A DNA stretch of 64,000 nucleotides from Morchella semilibera (lineage: Eukaryota; Ascomycota; Pezizomycetes; Pezizales; Morchellaceae), in contig WBVU01000008.1 in assembly GCA_009192285.1 (NCBI GenBank), positions 310,001-374,000 on the forward strand, written 5' to 3'. The translations under genes were made by a program, and so were the position numbers. Below the pieces are notes generated by a model. That model was not told the origin of the DNA. It searched no databases and saw only the letters and a program-made list of their open reading frames with translations. Of the stretch, positions 1 through 12,300 are shown piece by piece (the first letter of the stretch is position 1; every line of letters begins with the position of its first letter).

Positions 1-90
1 ATGTCCCTTGAGCCCCAGGAGACTCGGGAGACTCTTAGGAGACCTGGGAGACTGTTGGGAGACTCCAGTCACAAGTTGAGTTTGCTGATG
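1..90. repeat. GGAGACT-rich repeat, copy 1
   Basis: The stretch consists of repeated GGAGACT units and ends in a unique tail reading CAAGTTGAGTTTGCTGATG. The same tail, preceded by similar units, recurs at 488-597. The window starts inside or at the edge of this copy. Function unknown. Confidence 0.7.
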
Positions 91-487
91 GGGGTGGTCT
101 CTGGCATCTGGTACGTAGGAGATCTCTGACACCCGGTGGTACGCACGTGGATATCAGGGTACATTAAAACAAGAACCCAGCGGTAGCACCCCTTCCGGAA
201 ACGTGTTCTTTATTCGTAGCACCAGGTGAGCATCCGCGGTGCACACTAGTACATAACGTTTGGTACGCAGATTTGGGTGGGTGTGAACGGAGCATTGTTA
301 GTGTCCGTTGTGTTGGAGTGGACGTCGTTTTTTTATTTCAGTGGTGTGTCGTGGTGTGTTGCTATTCTGGGGGGTGCCTTACATCTGGCGGTCTGGGGGG
401 TATGTATGGGCTTCATGCTCTAACATAGCAGGTAATGCATCACAAATGGATCTCAAACTGCATCAGCAAGACTTCATTTGTCTTCTG

Positions 488-597
488 ATGTCTCCTGAGC
501 CTCAGGAGACTTAAAAAATATCTGGGGGTCTCAGGAGACTCTCAGGAGACCTGGAAGACTATTAGGAGACTCTAGTCACAAGTTGAGTTTGCTGATG
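488..597. repeat. GGAGACT-rich repeat, copy 2
   Basis: Direct repeat of 1-90, starting ATGTC(C/T)C and ending with the same 19-base tail. It carries a few extra GGAGAC units, as expected of slippage in a simple tandem array. Confidence 0.7.
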
Positions 598-621
598 TGT
601 ATCTTTTGAATTGGCAATTAA

Positions 622-694
622 TGAATCCTAAATGCATCGGCGAATGCATTCTAAATGCATTAACTAATGTATCCTAAATGTATCCTAAATGCAT
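622..694. repeat. short tandem array of ATCCTAAATGCAT-like units
   Basis: About five degenerate units of roughly 13 bases (AATCCTAAATGCAT, TTCTAAATGCAT, TATCCTAAATGTAT and so on) follow one another directly. Low-complexity DNA with no coding sense visible. Confidence 0.6.
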
Positions 695-1269
695 CTCAGT
701 CCCATTTGACGAATTTCCAATGGGTAAAGGGATCCGGAAATAAAAAAAGTTATATGTGGGGGTTGAACCTGAGTGCTTCCACTGGGAGAATGTATATCTT
801 CCCAGCGAGGCCATGAATTCATATAATAATCATGTGAATTATTGTCTAATAGACTCTGCACCCTTAAACGATCATTCAGCGATCTGGACTGTCCGATCTA
901 CATGTTCAACAACATTTCTATTCACTATCTATTCCTTATGCTTTCCCAGTAAACAGTAAGATCAGTCATAAAATGGTATCATGCCATACCGATCTCCAAA
1001 GAGTCCCAACTCAACCAGGATAACTAGCTATCATACGAATGCTCATACCATGTTCAGTTCTGTATGGGCAATGTGTCGATAATGCATCAAATGATGCATT
1101 TCCTGGCGTGGTAGAGTGCCCGCACCCACCACACCCAATCTATGCCAATGGTACGGTACCAAAAGCCAATGCCAAGGAATCCCCTGGGGCGCACGATAGG
1201 AACCACTCAATTGCAGCTCGGATCGAGGCCGCAAGTTAGTTAGGGTGGGCGGTACCCACAAAAAGCCTA

Positions 1270-1762
1270 GGGAGGCTAAGAAAAAACCAACAAAAAGGTT
1301 AACTTTCCTGCCGGAGGTTTAAACGGAGCCCGCGGGCGAGGCTAAGAGACCTCCGCTGGGGGCAGGAAAGAAAACAAAAAATCAATTTTGGTGTCGGAAG
1401 CTTATCTTTGTATGTAAAGTTTATATACACGTTTACTTGCGTAGGCTCGTACCGAGCCCCCCCCCTATCGGAAGTGCTGGGGAATTATTATTCCGGCTTT
1501 TGGTGGGGTAGGGAAGCCTGCTGTCACAGTCGGAGGACCGTCGGGGCCCTCCTACATAAGAATTGAATTTTTTTGGGGTCCCCGACATGAAAGAAAGTTT
1601 TTGTTTAGCCTCCAACGGAGTTCATTCATTTGGGCCTTGATAGGAAAATAAGGTTTATCCCTCTCCTAATATCGCATTTGAGGGCCCAGTATCACATTCG
1701 AGGGTCCGACACGGGGAGTGGAGAGTGTCGGGGTTTTCTCCGACACTTCTTGGAATGTTACG
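1270..1762. repeat. dispersed repeat family C, copy 1
   Basis: The segment shares several blocks with 32975-33180, 42497-42730 and 55768-55957. Shared blocks include a GCCTCC(A)(A/G)CGGAG start, an AGGAAAATAAGGTT block, a TATCACATT(T/C)GAG pair and a terminal TTCTCCGACA(C/T)TTCT block. The 1440-1470 part matches the 42.70-42.73 kb part in reverse orientation, so the family contains inverted modules. No coding capacity; probably a degenerate non-autonomous element. Confidence 0.55.
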
Positions 1763-3263
1763 GGTTTATGGTCGGGTGCCCTTAGTGTTAAGGCTAGGGC
1801 ATTCGCCCCCTTTGGCTATGACTGGACCCACCACCACCACGGCCAGTCCTACCATCCCGACCTAACCCAATGGTGTTCTGCACCCCACCCCCAACTGACT
1901 CTCTTCCCCCGCTCAACTCCTTTTCCGTTACCCTTGCCCCATATCCCACCTTCCCCGAGTATTGCGTTTAGACAAAGTCGTTAAATAGTTAGTATGGTAC
2001 TGACGTCCTCGTGTATGGTTTGTACAATACGGGAACATTTTAGTAGTTGTTGAAAAAGCCTAGGTTATCTACGACCCCTCGCTTAACCCCTCCCTCACCC
2101 TTTCGTCGATCTGGGCTGTTCGGCTCGAATCACTTTGGAGGATTAGGGTTAGTGATCATTATTGATCTGGTGAGAGCACCGCTTTTCACACTACGTAGGG
2201 CCTGTCTAAGATGCAGGACTAAAGTTCTAACCGCGGGTGGAAATCAACAATGAGATGCACATATGTATGCACCCTAAAACCCCCAAAGCGACAAACCTAG
2301 CCGAGGGGGATGACCTCCCCTCCTATGTACCTGGCTGCATAGCTGTGGTTGGTGAGTAAGTTTGTTAAATTATCTTCACATGTTCAGGGTAACCGCAAAC
2401 ATGTTCAACTCAATACAGGGCAGAGCTAGGAATCGACGCGAGGGGGGGGCCCCGCGACACTTGGTTCCATCCCGTCTGACTTATCCCATTACACGGGCAA
2501 TTTAGGAGTTATTGGTGCTTGCCGCTCAACGGAGAGGGGAGCCCAGAGAGTTCTGAAACCACAAGGAGATTCCTGGCATACTTAAGCATGTTGAAACGTC
2601 CCCCGTGGTCCAGGTGGGGTTGCGCCTGGTGGCATCAGCAAGATATTGACCCTCGGCTAGCTCTTGGAGGCACTCGCCAACTCCCACCTCCCCTGGAAAT
2701 GTCGCTAATCTTTCATTGTTTTCTGGACCCCTGATGGCCTCCTGAGCATGAGCCTTCCCGAGCGCCCCCTAAGCCGTAATCAAGTCTCCAGAGGCCACCG
2801 CCATGGCCATCACCCTCTCACCTCCCCCCGAGCCGCCTCTCCTCATGCCAACCCCAAAGGCCCCCGGAGCTCTCATATGCGCCCTTTGAACCGCCAATCC
2901 CGACCCTATCCTTTCGCTTACCACCCGGTTCAAGATCTTTATTTACTCTCAATGCATCCTGCAAGTACATTCTGCAGATAAAACACATTCTCCTACGCTT
3001 GCCAGGCCGAGCAATCGTGGCTATGTACGGAATTCATCCCACGCCCACTGAATAATCCTCATGTTAACGAGTCATTGACCCTGTCCCAGCTTGAACAAAT
3101 GAGCCATTGCCAATACTGCTAGCCAAAATCTCTGCCGAGAGCGCCTCACGACTCTAGGGTGGTCGTGTAAGCCGTCTGGAAGACCTCACCTTAGCTTCCA
3201 GTGGCTAACAAAACTGAGTTGATTTGTCATTCCAGTCTTGAGTCATTCCAGCGTCGAAAGGAA

Positions 3264-3682
3264 GATTTCCAGTAGTTTACCAGTCATATGGTTCAAATCG
3301 GTTTAACTGAATAATTTAACTGAACAGTTGGTGCAGTTCTTGCCGCCATCAATCCATGTTTTGAACAGTTTAGGGATCAGCAAAGCCAGTTATACTACCG
3401 GCTTAAATGGCCCACACAGCTCATGTTTATGGGCTGGGACACCCAATTTGTGGGCTTGAACACCCCAGTTCCAGAGCTTGAACAACATGTTAGAGAAGCC
3501 AAATAGATAAGTTTGGACTGCTATGATGGTGAGGATGAAAAGATATAAAACCGCGGTTTAAACAGTTGAACCAGTTCAAACTGTTAAGATAAACAGTTGG
3601 TACAGTCGGTAAGGTTTAAGCTTCTTGATTTAGTGGTCGGTGCTGTTTTATCTCCTATTACAAGCGGTTTCTACCATTGGAA
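3264..3682. repeat. dispersed CCGGTTTAA-type element (family A), copy 1
   Basis: This block aligns along its length with 38161-38548. Common landmarks are GATTTCCAGT at the start, GGTTCAAA(T/C)CGGTTTAACTG, TTGAACAGTTTA, GATAAACAGT, CTTGATTTAGT and a TTTCTAC(C/A)(A/G)TTGG end. The two ends are imperfect inverted repeats (TTTCCA near each terminus, with a CCGGTT core clearest in the 38-kb copy), which suggests a MITE-like element. It lies about 850 bp beyond the 3' end of the ankyrin gene at 4.5 kb. Confidence 0.6.
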
Positions 3683-4531
3683 GTTTTGTTCGAATGTCTC
3701 GAGACATTGCGGTCATGTGACTCTGCTACCAGAAAAGACCTGAATAAGAGTCGGGAGCTCCTGCCAAACCCAACCTGAATTTGGAAGTTTGTAATTAATA
3801 TGAGATTGCATGATGGAAAAAGCTTAAGAGAAGTCTCGATATATCTATGAGCAATCCTGGTTCATCTCGTCATGCTGACACGCTAGTTTCGTCTTGTCTT
3901 GCCAAAGGTCTCGAGAGAACCTGTCTCGTGCCCATCACTCGTTATTATCCTTGAATCGATCTATTTTGCCAACCCTTGTTCCTCCTCAATAATACTTCTT
4001 AGGAGAGCCTTTCTCTCTTCCTCCAGCCTCAGTCTCGTGCTTGTGGACACTCCCATCTGCCGCTGTTTCCTGATGATAGGTGCCATAGTAATCCTTTCAA
4101 TTCTTGGTAGGTTGAAAGGTCGCTGGGTCGTGAGCTCAGAGTCGCAGATTTCGGATCCTAGCCTTATAGATTCAGTTGCAATACTTAATATGTTAATTTG
4201 CTAGTGTTCAGTTCAATTTAAATAGAGTGAGGAAATATCTGTTTGTATCCTATCTCTTTTCTTGCTGAGTTTGTGGCTGATTAGCGTAAGCTTAAAACCT
4301 CTACACTCACACCTAACTAGTAACCCTAGCTCTGTACCTCCGATTGACCCGGCCGCGGACATTGAGGGTATGTCACACTAAAAATAGGTTTCTACGAGTA
4401 GAGCAATCAAAGCACCTTGAAATTAAAAGATCAAAAGATTCGAAACAGCCAACGCCTAGAGAATCATATGTACTATCCATTACATGCCCCGGAACCCCCA
4501 ACTCTCAGTATCTACAATTTAAACCGGACCG

Positions 4532-5479
4532 TCACCCTTTTCGAGCCCGCATTTCCGCCCCAAAGGAAACGAACTTCCTAACTATCTCCTCTGCCACCCG
4601 CGGACGCCTGCTCAACATATGCCCCAATGGCGTGTTTCCATCCATGTCCCTGCCGTTTACATCGGCACCCCACTGTGCCAGGAACCAGATCTTCTTTACA
4701 ATGTCGTCGATCTCAAGAGATGTACTCGTACTCGCCTTCATCGCGTAGTGCGTAGGTGTTCTTTGCTTGCTGTCGTGCGCGTTTACATCGGCGCCGGGCT
4801 CCACGGGCGGAGGCGGCATCCACCCGGGAAAATCCCGCGCAGCCAGATGCAGAAGGCTGACACTGCGATTGTAGACGGCACCCACGTCGGCGCCCGCCCG
4901 AATCAACGCCTTTATTAGCACAAAGCCGTAGCACCCGCATCGACCGGCACGGCTCTCGAGAATGTACATTAGCGGTGTATACCCATCGCTGTCCCTTGCG
5001 TTCACCGAGGCTCCAATCGCCAACAGGATGCTAACCCTCTCCACAAGCATTCTATCTAGGTCGAGGCGCACTAGATGGTGTAGCGGTGTTTTCTGCTTGG
5101 TGTCGCGCGCGTTTACATCGGCGCCGGCCTCCACGAGCAGAGCTAGTACCCGAGGAGATTTCCGCGTAGCCAGATGTAGAAGGCTGACATTGCAATTGCA
5201 GGCGGCATTCACGTCAGCGCCCGCACGAAGCAACGCCTCTCGCACATGCTCGTAGTATCTGTATCGATCGGCACGGTTCTCGAAAGTATACATTAGCGGT
5301 GTGGATCCATCGCTGTCCCTTGCGTTCACCGAGGCTCCCTTCGCTAACAAGACCCTAACCTTCTCCGCAAGCATGTCCCGGGAGTCGAGGTGCAGCGGTG
5401 TTCTCTGCTTGATATCCCTCACCTCAGTACTCAAACCCGCCTCTATAAGAACCGATATTGCACCCAAACTCACAAACAA
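4532..5479 (-). CDS. ankyrin-repeat protein, C-terminal part (downstream of a frameshift)
   Basis: The 315-residue frame is made of ankyrin repeats with clear GADVNARD and TPLHL consensus pieces. It shows a higher-order duplication: a unit of about 105 residues containing three ankyrin repeats (GASVNARDSDG, then RAGADVNAA, then EAGADVNARD) occurs twice, followed by a third partial unit. The stop is at 4532. Its upstream end has no ATG and continues from the frame at 5470-6048. Joining the two by one base restores the exact ankyrin spacing (HYA to EAG). Ankyrin arrays mediate protein-protein contacts; no enzymatic domain is seen and no partner can be inferred. Either a gene recently broken or a sequencing error; I cannot separate these. 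Confidence 0.7.
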   Translation of the reverse strand: MFVSLGAISVLIEAGLSTEVRDIKQRTPLHLDSRDMLAEKVRVLLAKGASVNARDSDGSTPLMYTFENRADRYRYYEHVREALLRAGADVNAACNCNVSLLHLATRKSPRVLALLVEAGADVNARDTKQKTPLHHLVRLDLDRMLVERVSILLAIGASVNARDSDGYTPLMYILESRAGRCGCYGFVLIKALIRAGADVGAVYNRSVSLLHLAARDFPGWMPPPPVEPGADVNAHDSKQRTPTHYAMKASTSTSLEIDDIVKKIWFLAQWGADVNGRDMDGNTPLGHMLSRRPRVAEEIVRKFVSFGAEMRARKG

Positions 5480-6048
5480 GCATAATGCATCGCCGACATT
5501 TGGCCGATGTCTCGCGCTTGGATGTCCGCCCCAGATTCCAACAGCAGGTTCACCAGGCCAGCATACCCTAACTTCGCCGCAAGGTGCAGCGGTGTCTCAC
5601 CGCCCCTGTTCCGCGCATTCACGTCCGCACCGCCTTTTATCAAGAGCTGTATATCCCCTTCGATCCTCTCGCTTCCTGGACAGCCAATCCTCGGGATATC
5701 CTCCCATGGGAGGTGTGGAGAGATTCCTGGGGGGTTAACACCACGCAGCCGGGAATGCAGCACCGGGTTCCCGTGCTTATCTATCGAACCGATGCAGGCG
5801 CCACGCTCCAGCAGCAAGGTAATTGTAGCACCCCTGGCGTAGTGTAGCGGTGTTTTCCCCTCCCCGTCACGCAAATCGACCTCCAAACCTTGGTCCATGA
5901 GCACCGATACCACGTCGACACTAGCGCCGTAGGCTGCACTGTATAGCGGAGATTCATCATCATCGCCCCGAGCATGGGGGCAGACGCCCGCGTCTAAGGC
6001 TGCCCGCAAGAAGGCCGGCGGGATCCATCGGCTATGCCACGGTTCCAA
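5470..6048 (-). CDS. ankyrin-repeat protein, N-terminal part (upstream of a frameshift)
   Basis: This 192-residue frame contains about five ankyrin repeats (AALDAGV, VSVLMDQGLEVDLRDGEGKTPLHYA, QLLIKGGADVNARNRGGETPLHLAA, NLLLESGADIQARD). It ends in a stop at 5470 in the middle of the next repeat (residues MHYACL). The frame resumes in the neighbouring phase, so both parts belong to one gene of about 500 residues. The frame is open upstream to a stop at about 6079-6081 without an ATG. The real start may therefore lie in an upstream exon, or the 5' end is lost. No F-box or other N-terminal domain was found upstream. Confidence 0.65.
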   Translation of the reverse strand: MEPWHSRWIPPAFLRAALDAGVCPHARGDDDESPLYSAAYGASVDVVSVLMDQGLEVDLRDGEGKTPLHYARGATITLLLERGACIGSIDKHGNPVLHSRLRGVNPPGISPHLPWEDIPRIGCPGSERIEGDIQLLIKGGADVNARNRGGETPLHLAAKLGYAGLVNLLLESGADIQARDIGQMSAMHYACL

Positions 6049-9000
6049 AGATCCATTGGATGACTTCCCGTAGAAAACCTAGAACCTAGATCTTCTGCCC
6101 GGGTGCGGCAAAGGCTCGCGAACAACCAATCATATTACTAGTTTCCAGTTTCTGGGGTTTAAAGAACTGAACTGACATTTCCCCAGCTCTATTGAGATTC
6201 AGATTCTAGAACCTAATTCCCACGTGGAGTCATGACGCAGGAAGCTGTTCGTAGGGGCACGGGACTCCAATACCGGGAAATCACATGCAATACTCTAGCA
6301 TTACAGGTATATCAATCCCGTGGTGGAGATCAAACATTCTTTGTTCCTAGAACCCCAAAGTCACCATTAGTGTTGATATTACTTTCTTCTTGAGAAGTGC
6401 AGTATTTATCCATCAATCCAACCTGACGGCGGTCCTCCGGCACTCATCCCGCCCCACCTCCTCATTATACATTCAATGAACCCCAGGTTTGTCTACACCT
6501 CCGTGTCACCGCGGCAATCGCAAAGTAGACCCCCCAGCTCGAAAGGCGCAAGCCAGCTCCGGTCGCAAGCAAGCGAGCACGAGGAGGATGAGCGGAATGC
6601 TGTGTTCTAGGAGTGCCGGAGGAATGTCTAGATATGCGTGCCAGGGAGAGTATCCAGAGGTTCTGCATGGGGTCACCTGCCGTGCCAGAAGGGAGTTTAT
6701 GAATTGTGGGGACTCCTGCGTACCTGTTTGGGATTGCTAGATGAGTGCACGACGGGATGTGATATAGGTGTAGCGGGATCAGGAGGGGGGGGGCGGTGGT
6801 GGAGGGTGCTTTGGATATGGGGGGGCACACCAGACAGCCGCGGGGCGTCAATGCGCTCCATTTGATTGGAACCCGGCGGTCAGACATGTAGGTGTAGATA
6901 ACGGAGCTGAGGTTAGTAAAAGCTACCGCCGCACACCAATAAGTCCGGGATAGAGGCTGTGAAATGGGGGGGGGGGTTAAATGACAACCTGTAACAGCAA
7001 AATGAGGCTCTGTTGTCATGCAAGTCCGAGACGATAGAACCCGAGATCTTATCAGATGCTCTTTAAGCGCCTGCCAAGCCTCGCCCCTCCCATCGACCCG
7101 CGCTTTACTTCCCCTGCTCCTTCTCCTCTCAACACCCACTCCGCACTCCCCCGCGCCCATGTCGACCCCTCTTTCACCCCCTAAACGCTGTTTTGCCACC
7201 CACCACGGACGCCCCCACCCCACACCACCCCACCGCCCACACTTCCCTCCTACTCTCCTCTTCGCCGCCTACTCACAGGACAACCTCGACTACCTCTGCC
7301 GCTTTCGGCGACGCGGACCTGCTGACAAGCCCACCGACTCTTGGAAGGAGGCTCTTACCGCGCTCACAAAATCGGACGATGACGTGATCGACGAGGGGGG
7401 GATGCCTGCAGAGCTGTAGAGTGACAATCCACCGACCCCCGCAGAGCCCGCACCAGCGGGTGCTACCGTTCCGCCTCGTGCTCCACCCTCCCGCCTCTAG
7501 TGGTACACCACCACCTCTTCCGCCAACTGCCCCCCCTCCCCGACCCCAACACCCCCCCCCCCCCACCCACACCACCGACAAACGCCGCTGCACTGCCCCA
7601 TCCACGCGCGAAGGATCAGGGAAGCCCAAAAAGACCACTGCCCCACACGCACGCACCGGGCCTCCCCCACCGCTTCACAACCTCCCACTCCCCTATCCAC
7701 AATTCGCACGAATAGCTGCAGCTAGACATCCTCGTGGGCAGAGGAACTGGACCACCCCCGACGTCCGAATACCAAACAAACAAATCAATCAATATAGTCG
7801 ACGTACGGCGGCTTACATACCCATGCATGATTAGGCTTCGGGAGTGCACTTGAGCCAGTACCTCCGCAACCCCCCCCCCCCTCCCAACCCCTTTACACAT
7901 TTCCTCGCCTACTAACCTACCCGTAGAGGCGAATCTATTTCGACCTCCTCGTTAACATGTAACAGCACGCACGCATATCAAGGCCGCCGCCACGCCGGCA
8001 TCCTCCGCTACCCACACAGAGACCAAGAACGGGCACATCCAGACGCAAACGGCACGCATCCAAGCGCCAATACAGCCTACCCCCGGAGAGGAACAATCGC
8101 GTCGAAGGGCCTACTACCGGTGGTTGACTGATAGAAGTGACACCCTATCCCAGGCAGAAGAGACTCCTACCAAGTGATTGATTCAGCACCCTCACACTGA
8201 ATATCGTGCTACGGCTGCATCTGTAATTCTCATACTTGAATATGAGATTACTTTTGACCGATCGGGGCTCCTGCGAGAACGCATTGGGTCATTCCTTAGC
8301 TTTGCCGGTTAAATTCTCCGAAATAGAAATCCCAATCCTTGTCTGACGCTTTAAAAACCATACGCTGTTTTTGACCCACACTACCCCATTCAGTCTCTCT
8401 CGTTATAATTTGTTTGCCGCCAGGTCCCAAATCCATGCCATTGGCGACAAGTGCATTTATCTTTGGCCTTACAAGCATGTCCGCTTGAGTTACCAACCGC
8501 GGAAACAGCCATACCACGGGAAAAGGACCTTTGGTTTGCTCCACCATTTCCCCCCGCGTTCCACAAACCTCACCAACCTCTTCCACTCCCATATTTGATT
8601 ATTTCCGTTGCACATATTTTAGTATCTGCGTAATGTAGCCGGCCATGAGCAGTAAACGAGAATTCTGGAACTATAATTCCGAGCCCTTTTCCTCGTGACT
8701 TTAGTTCAACCATTAAGTACCGGCTCTTTTCCATAAAAAGCAGAGCTGCCATCTGCACCAAAAAGCACCCCCATCGTAAGTAATCAAATGACAACGCTGA
8801 GCGCCAAATGATATACTTGATCCTCTTGTGGGAAGAATGTCTCCATTACCACAAAGCTCCCGTAGAGTGTTGAATATCTCCTTAATGGGTATGGGCTTCG
8901 TGGCAGGAGGTGGTACAGAATGTCAGGGTTAGGGTTAGTTGCGGAAAAAATATTGATTGATTGATACTTGGTTTTTATTTATTTATTTATGCCTCATCAT

Positions 9001-9267
9001 TCATTGATACTTCATAGTCGGAAAACACTTGTACGGCACGACCGAAAGACCTTTTTATTTGTATGGGTTAGAAAAAATTCCATCCTCATGTTAAGCCCCT
9101 AGTACGACCATTGGAGTACATCCCCCAATTTCTATAGACTGGTTGCCTGCAAACGCCGAAGTTTGAGCATGTAGGGCTGGACTGTACATGTCAGACGGTG
9201 CCAGGTACGGAAACATTGGGATTGGCCGTAGCGGTACAGTGTGCAGAGGTCAGGGGTTTTGTGGCTA

Positions 9268-9392
9268 CCGTAGTATTTTGAGAAAATTCGTTGCGCTGCA
9301 GCAGGGGTATGAGTCAACCAGAGGCAGTATTTAGACAGATTTGGTAGAGAAGACCCCTGCTGCAGCGCAACGAATTTTCTCAAATACTACGG
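9268..9392. mobile_element. TA-flanked palindromic MITE, CCGTAG family, copy 1
   Basis: A near-perfect inverted repeat of about 40 bases per arm (CCGTAGTATTTTGAGAAAAT inward to CTGCAGCAGGGGT) surrounds a loop of about 40 bases. TA dinucleotides sit directly outside both ends (9266-9267 and 9393-9394), as expected of Tc1/mariner or pogo-type target duplication. The loop motif AACCAGAGGCAGT is also present in the copy at 39184-39321. The transcript would fold into a long hairpin. Confidence 0.75.
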
Positions 9393-12300
9393 TATCCACT
9401 TCCGAATTAAAATAGGAAGTTGTGGCCTTATGGGTTACTTACTCTCGCAATACCGAGACCACCCACCTTACAGCTGGAGTTACCTGACGTAGTACCAAGA
9501 GGCCGGTTGCAATTACTCGATTTGGTGATCTCAAGAGGGGAGGGAGGGTACTCTGCGGTTTCGGGCGAGCACTACAACATACTCCGCGTGTAGGGGTAAG
9601 TCTGTTGACGGCAGGAGCTACTGTAGCCACGGTAGCACTGATGTTCTAACTATTTGGGCTAGTGCCTGCGAGTAATGAACTAACTCCATCCAGCTACGGC
9701 AAGTGACTCCCATGACGCCATGTCCCACCACACAGATACACACGGCTCGCGGGCTATTAATGCACACTAGCCCCTTGGCCCCACCCTCGACCGGCTAACT
9801 ACGCCATCCCAACACCCCCACCCCCCCCCCTCCCTTGCACATTCCTCTCGATTGCCGTTCCTGGCGAAACCCTCGCTGGTGACCACCATTCCTACAGCGG
9901 TGGGGACGTTGGAGAAACCGGTCTGGGGCGAGCCCTAATGCTGCTTTGGCGCCGTCGCTAGCACCCCTCCCCTGGTGCTGTATGAGCCTAGAGAGTGGCT
10001 GCCTTGCCGACTACCAGGGACTGCATGGGTTGGTAACGGGTATCCGAAGCTAGCATCCCTTCCCTCCCGATCGTTATACCCTTCTAAGGAAGGACACATG
10101 ATGTAATGCATGTCACGCACTAAAGTAACACCCTGACACCACCTGTATTTTTTGTTTTTTTATCGCGACATGAAAGACCAGCAAGTGTAAGTGGATTACC
10201 CCTCCTAGGTAATGTTCAGCGACCACAAAATGAGCCAAGTGCCTTTCCTTATGTAAATATCCGATTGGAGTAGAAGTCTCAACAGGGGGCTACCATCCAC
10301 AGGGGGGCCGGCAATGCCATGGTGTATTTTGGGGGCCGAAAACGTGGGATTCCGCAGCTCCGGCGGGAACAAATCTTGAAGTTCTTGAGCATGCGCTCGC
10401 GAAGCAGTACTAGAGTGCCTTGGCCAAGAACCTCTGAACCTAAATCTTTATTTCTTGGCGATAGTTTTTGGTGTGAAAGTCCCGCCAAGAACTCAAAATT
10501 TGAGCTCGACATTTAAAAAACAGGGCTTGGCCGAATCACTCTATTGTGCTCACCTAAGTCACGTCATGATGAGTCATTGTGTGGCTATATTTACGTGCGT
10601 TAATATTTCTTTTGTACCACCTTACTTTTGTATCAATATGCGGTCTTCCCCCCGGATAGTAGGAATAATGCTCTCTTAAACCCTCGGGAGTGCCCAGCGC
10701 AGATCCCTCTTCCAGTATGTACGAGTATACAGTATCTAGGACATACACACCTTACTCAGTGGTTAATTAAAAGGTCGGAATTTTTGATAAGCGTTAGGTT
10801 GCAACGATATCCGACGACTTAGTTAACGCGCGAGTATAGTACAGGAATAACGAAACCGGTTTCACTCCTATTACCCGGAGGACCGTTCAAGAAAAGTAAT
10901 TCTTCAGTATAGGTAGTCTATGGCAAGGAATTATTCGATACCTTGGGATCCATCCACCAATCACAACACCACAACATCACAACTCCAACTTTCCAAACAA
11001 CAACCCCAACCACAACCCCCCCCCCCCCAGATAGTATCATATATGGAGAGAGCAGCGTCAGAGGCTACCTATAGAACCCACGAGCACCGATATGTCCGAC
11101 TTTGGGCTGAGGGCGGGTTACTGCGTGGGCTGGGAGGTTCGAGGCGCCGTACACTTCGGCAAACCTGAAATCGGGAGGACTAGCATCTCCATCTACACAT
11201 GTGCCCCACCCCATCCGCGTGATATTTAAGCAGCACCGCCCTCATGGATGAAACTGCCACTTCCGCGACCTGTTCCCTGCCACTACAAGAATCGGTAACC
11301 AGGACGCGACCCCGCCAATATTCCCGGCGGTGCGGGGGGTGACCTCCGGGGAGGGGTACATGCTGAGGGCTGAGTGGTAGTCGTCGCGCCGGAGAGGGCG
11401 GAGCGTGGCGGACGCGCGCGCTGCGGGGTGGAGATGAAGTTTGGGATTTCCGTGACGGGGTTTCCAGGGAGGTTGTTCGGGTGGGGGGGGGAGGGCCATC
11501 GAGGGTGGAGCTGAGGTGCAGCCTGACTTGGACAAGCAGGGGGTGGGGGGGACCCCGGTGCCAGCACACCCACAACCACAGCTAAGCGAGGGCTGGCGCT
11601 GACCGTTGTAGGCTTGCGTGTTCTTGTTCGCTACTACACATGGCTCTATGGGGAATACCTGCTATGTAGCACTCCGAACCAGGCATTACCTAAACACCTT
11701 TTTTTATTTCCATTTCTTACCTTATCGAACACTGTATGTCCCAACCCGCGGCCGCGGTTGTCTTTGCCCAAGGGCATGTACGCAAAGGTTCTGCAGGGAA
11801 GGGAAACGTCGCCCCCCGACCGTGTACTGTGGTGGTGAGGGGATGGCGGAGATGCTGGCTTCTCACTTGGTTTGTATAGTCTATATTGCGGACGTACCCC
11901 GGTGCGGGCGGGAATACGTGTAGGCGTAGGGTATTCTCGATCAGAGCTTATCACTCGCGAACCTGCTTCCGCCGTAGGATCTGGCGGCATTTTTTCCCCT
12001 TCGTTCTCGATCTAAAAGGGTAGTCTCTTTATAAGAGTACAGAATTCCGGTCCCAGGCATACCCTTGTAAAAAAAGCTTTCACTGCATCCTGAAAAAGGT
12101 TCAAGGGATTTAGCGCGCGCTCTATTCAGACTAGAGTGACGTACCCGCCCTTCCAATACCCCAGCTGTCAGGCCGTCCGCCGCATCCAACTTCCACAACA
12201 GGGCCCTCCAGATGAAATTCATTCATACAAATGTAGGCACATATAAATTATAATAAATAAATGATAAACAGCCGCCCGACTATGGCATGCGTAACCCTAA

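Larger units (their letters stand above)
1..4531. other. intergenic region rich in dispersed repeats
   Basis: No coding region is supported here. The open frames are short, use alternative starts and show no domain. The stretch holds two copies of a GGAGACT-rich repeat, a small ATCCTAAATGCAT-like tandem array, one copy of a repeat family shared with 33.0, 42.5 and 55.8 kb, and one copy of a CCGGTTTAA-type element shared with 38.2 kb. Each is listed separately. Confidence 0.6.

Noticed and set aside
6465-7223. 252-codon open frame on the minus strand
   Set aside because: No recognisable domain, odd composition, and its 5' half lies in a pyrimidine-rich tract that keeps several frames open by composition alone.
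7018-7900. Overlapping proline- or glycine-rich frames on both strands
   Set aside because: C-rich low-complexity DNA; frames in all phases, homopolymer dependent, no domain.
11180-11579. Three overlapping minus-strand frames of about 100-130 codons
   Set aside because: Pro/Arg-rich products in all phases, caused by G-rich plus-strand composition; no consistent start or domain.
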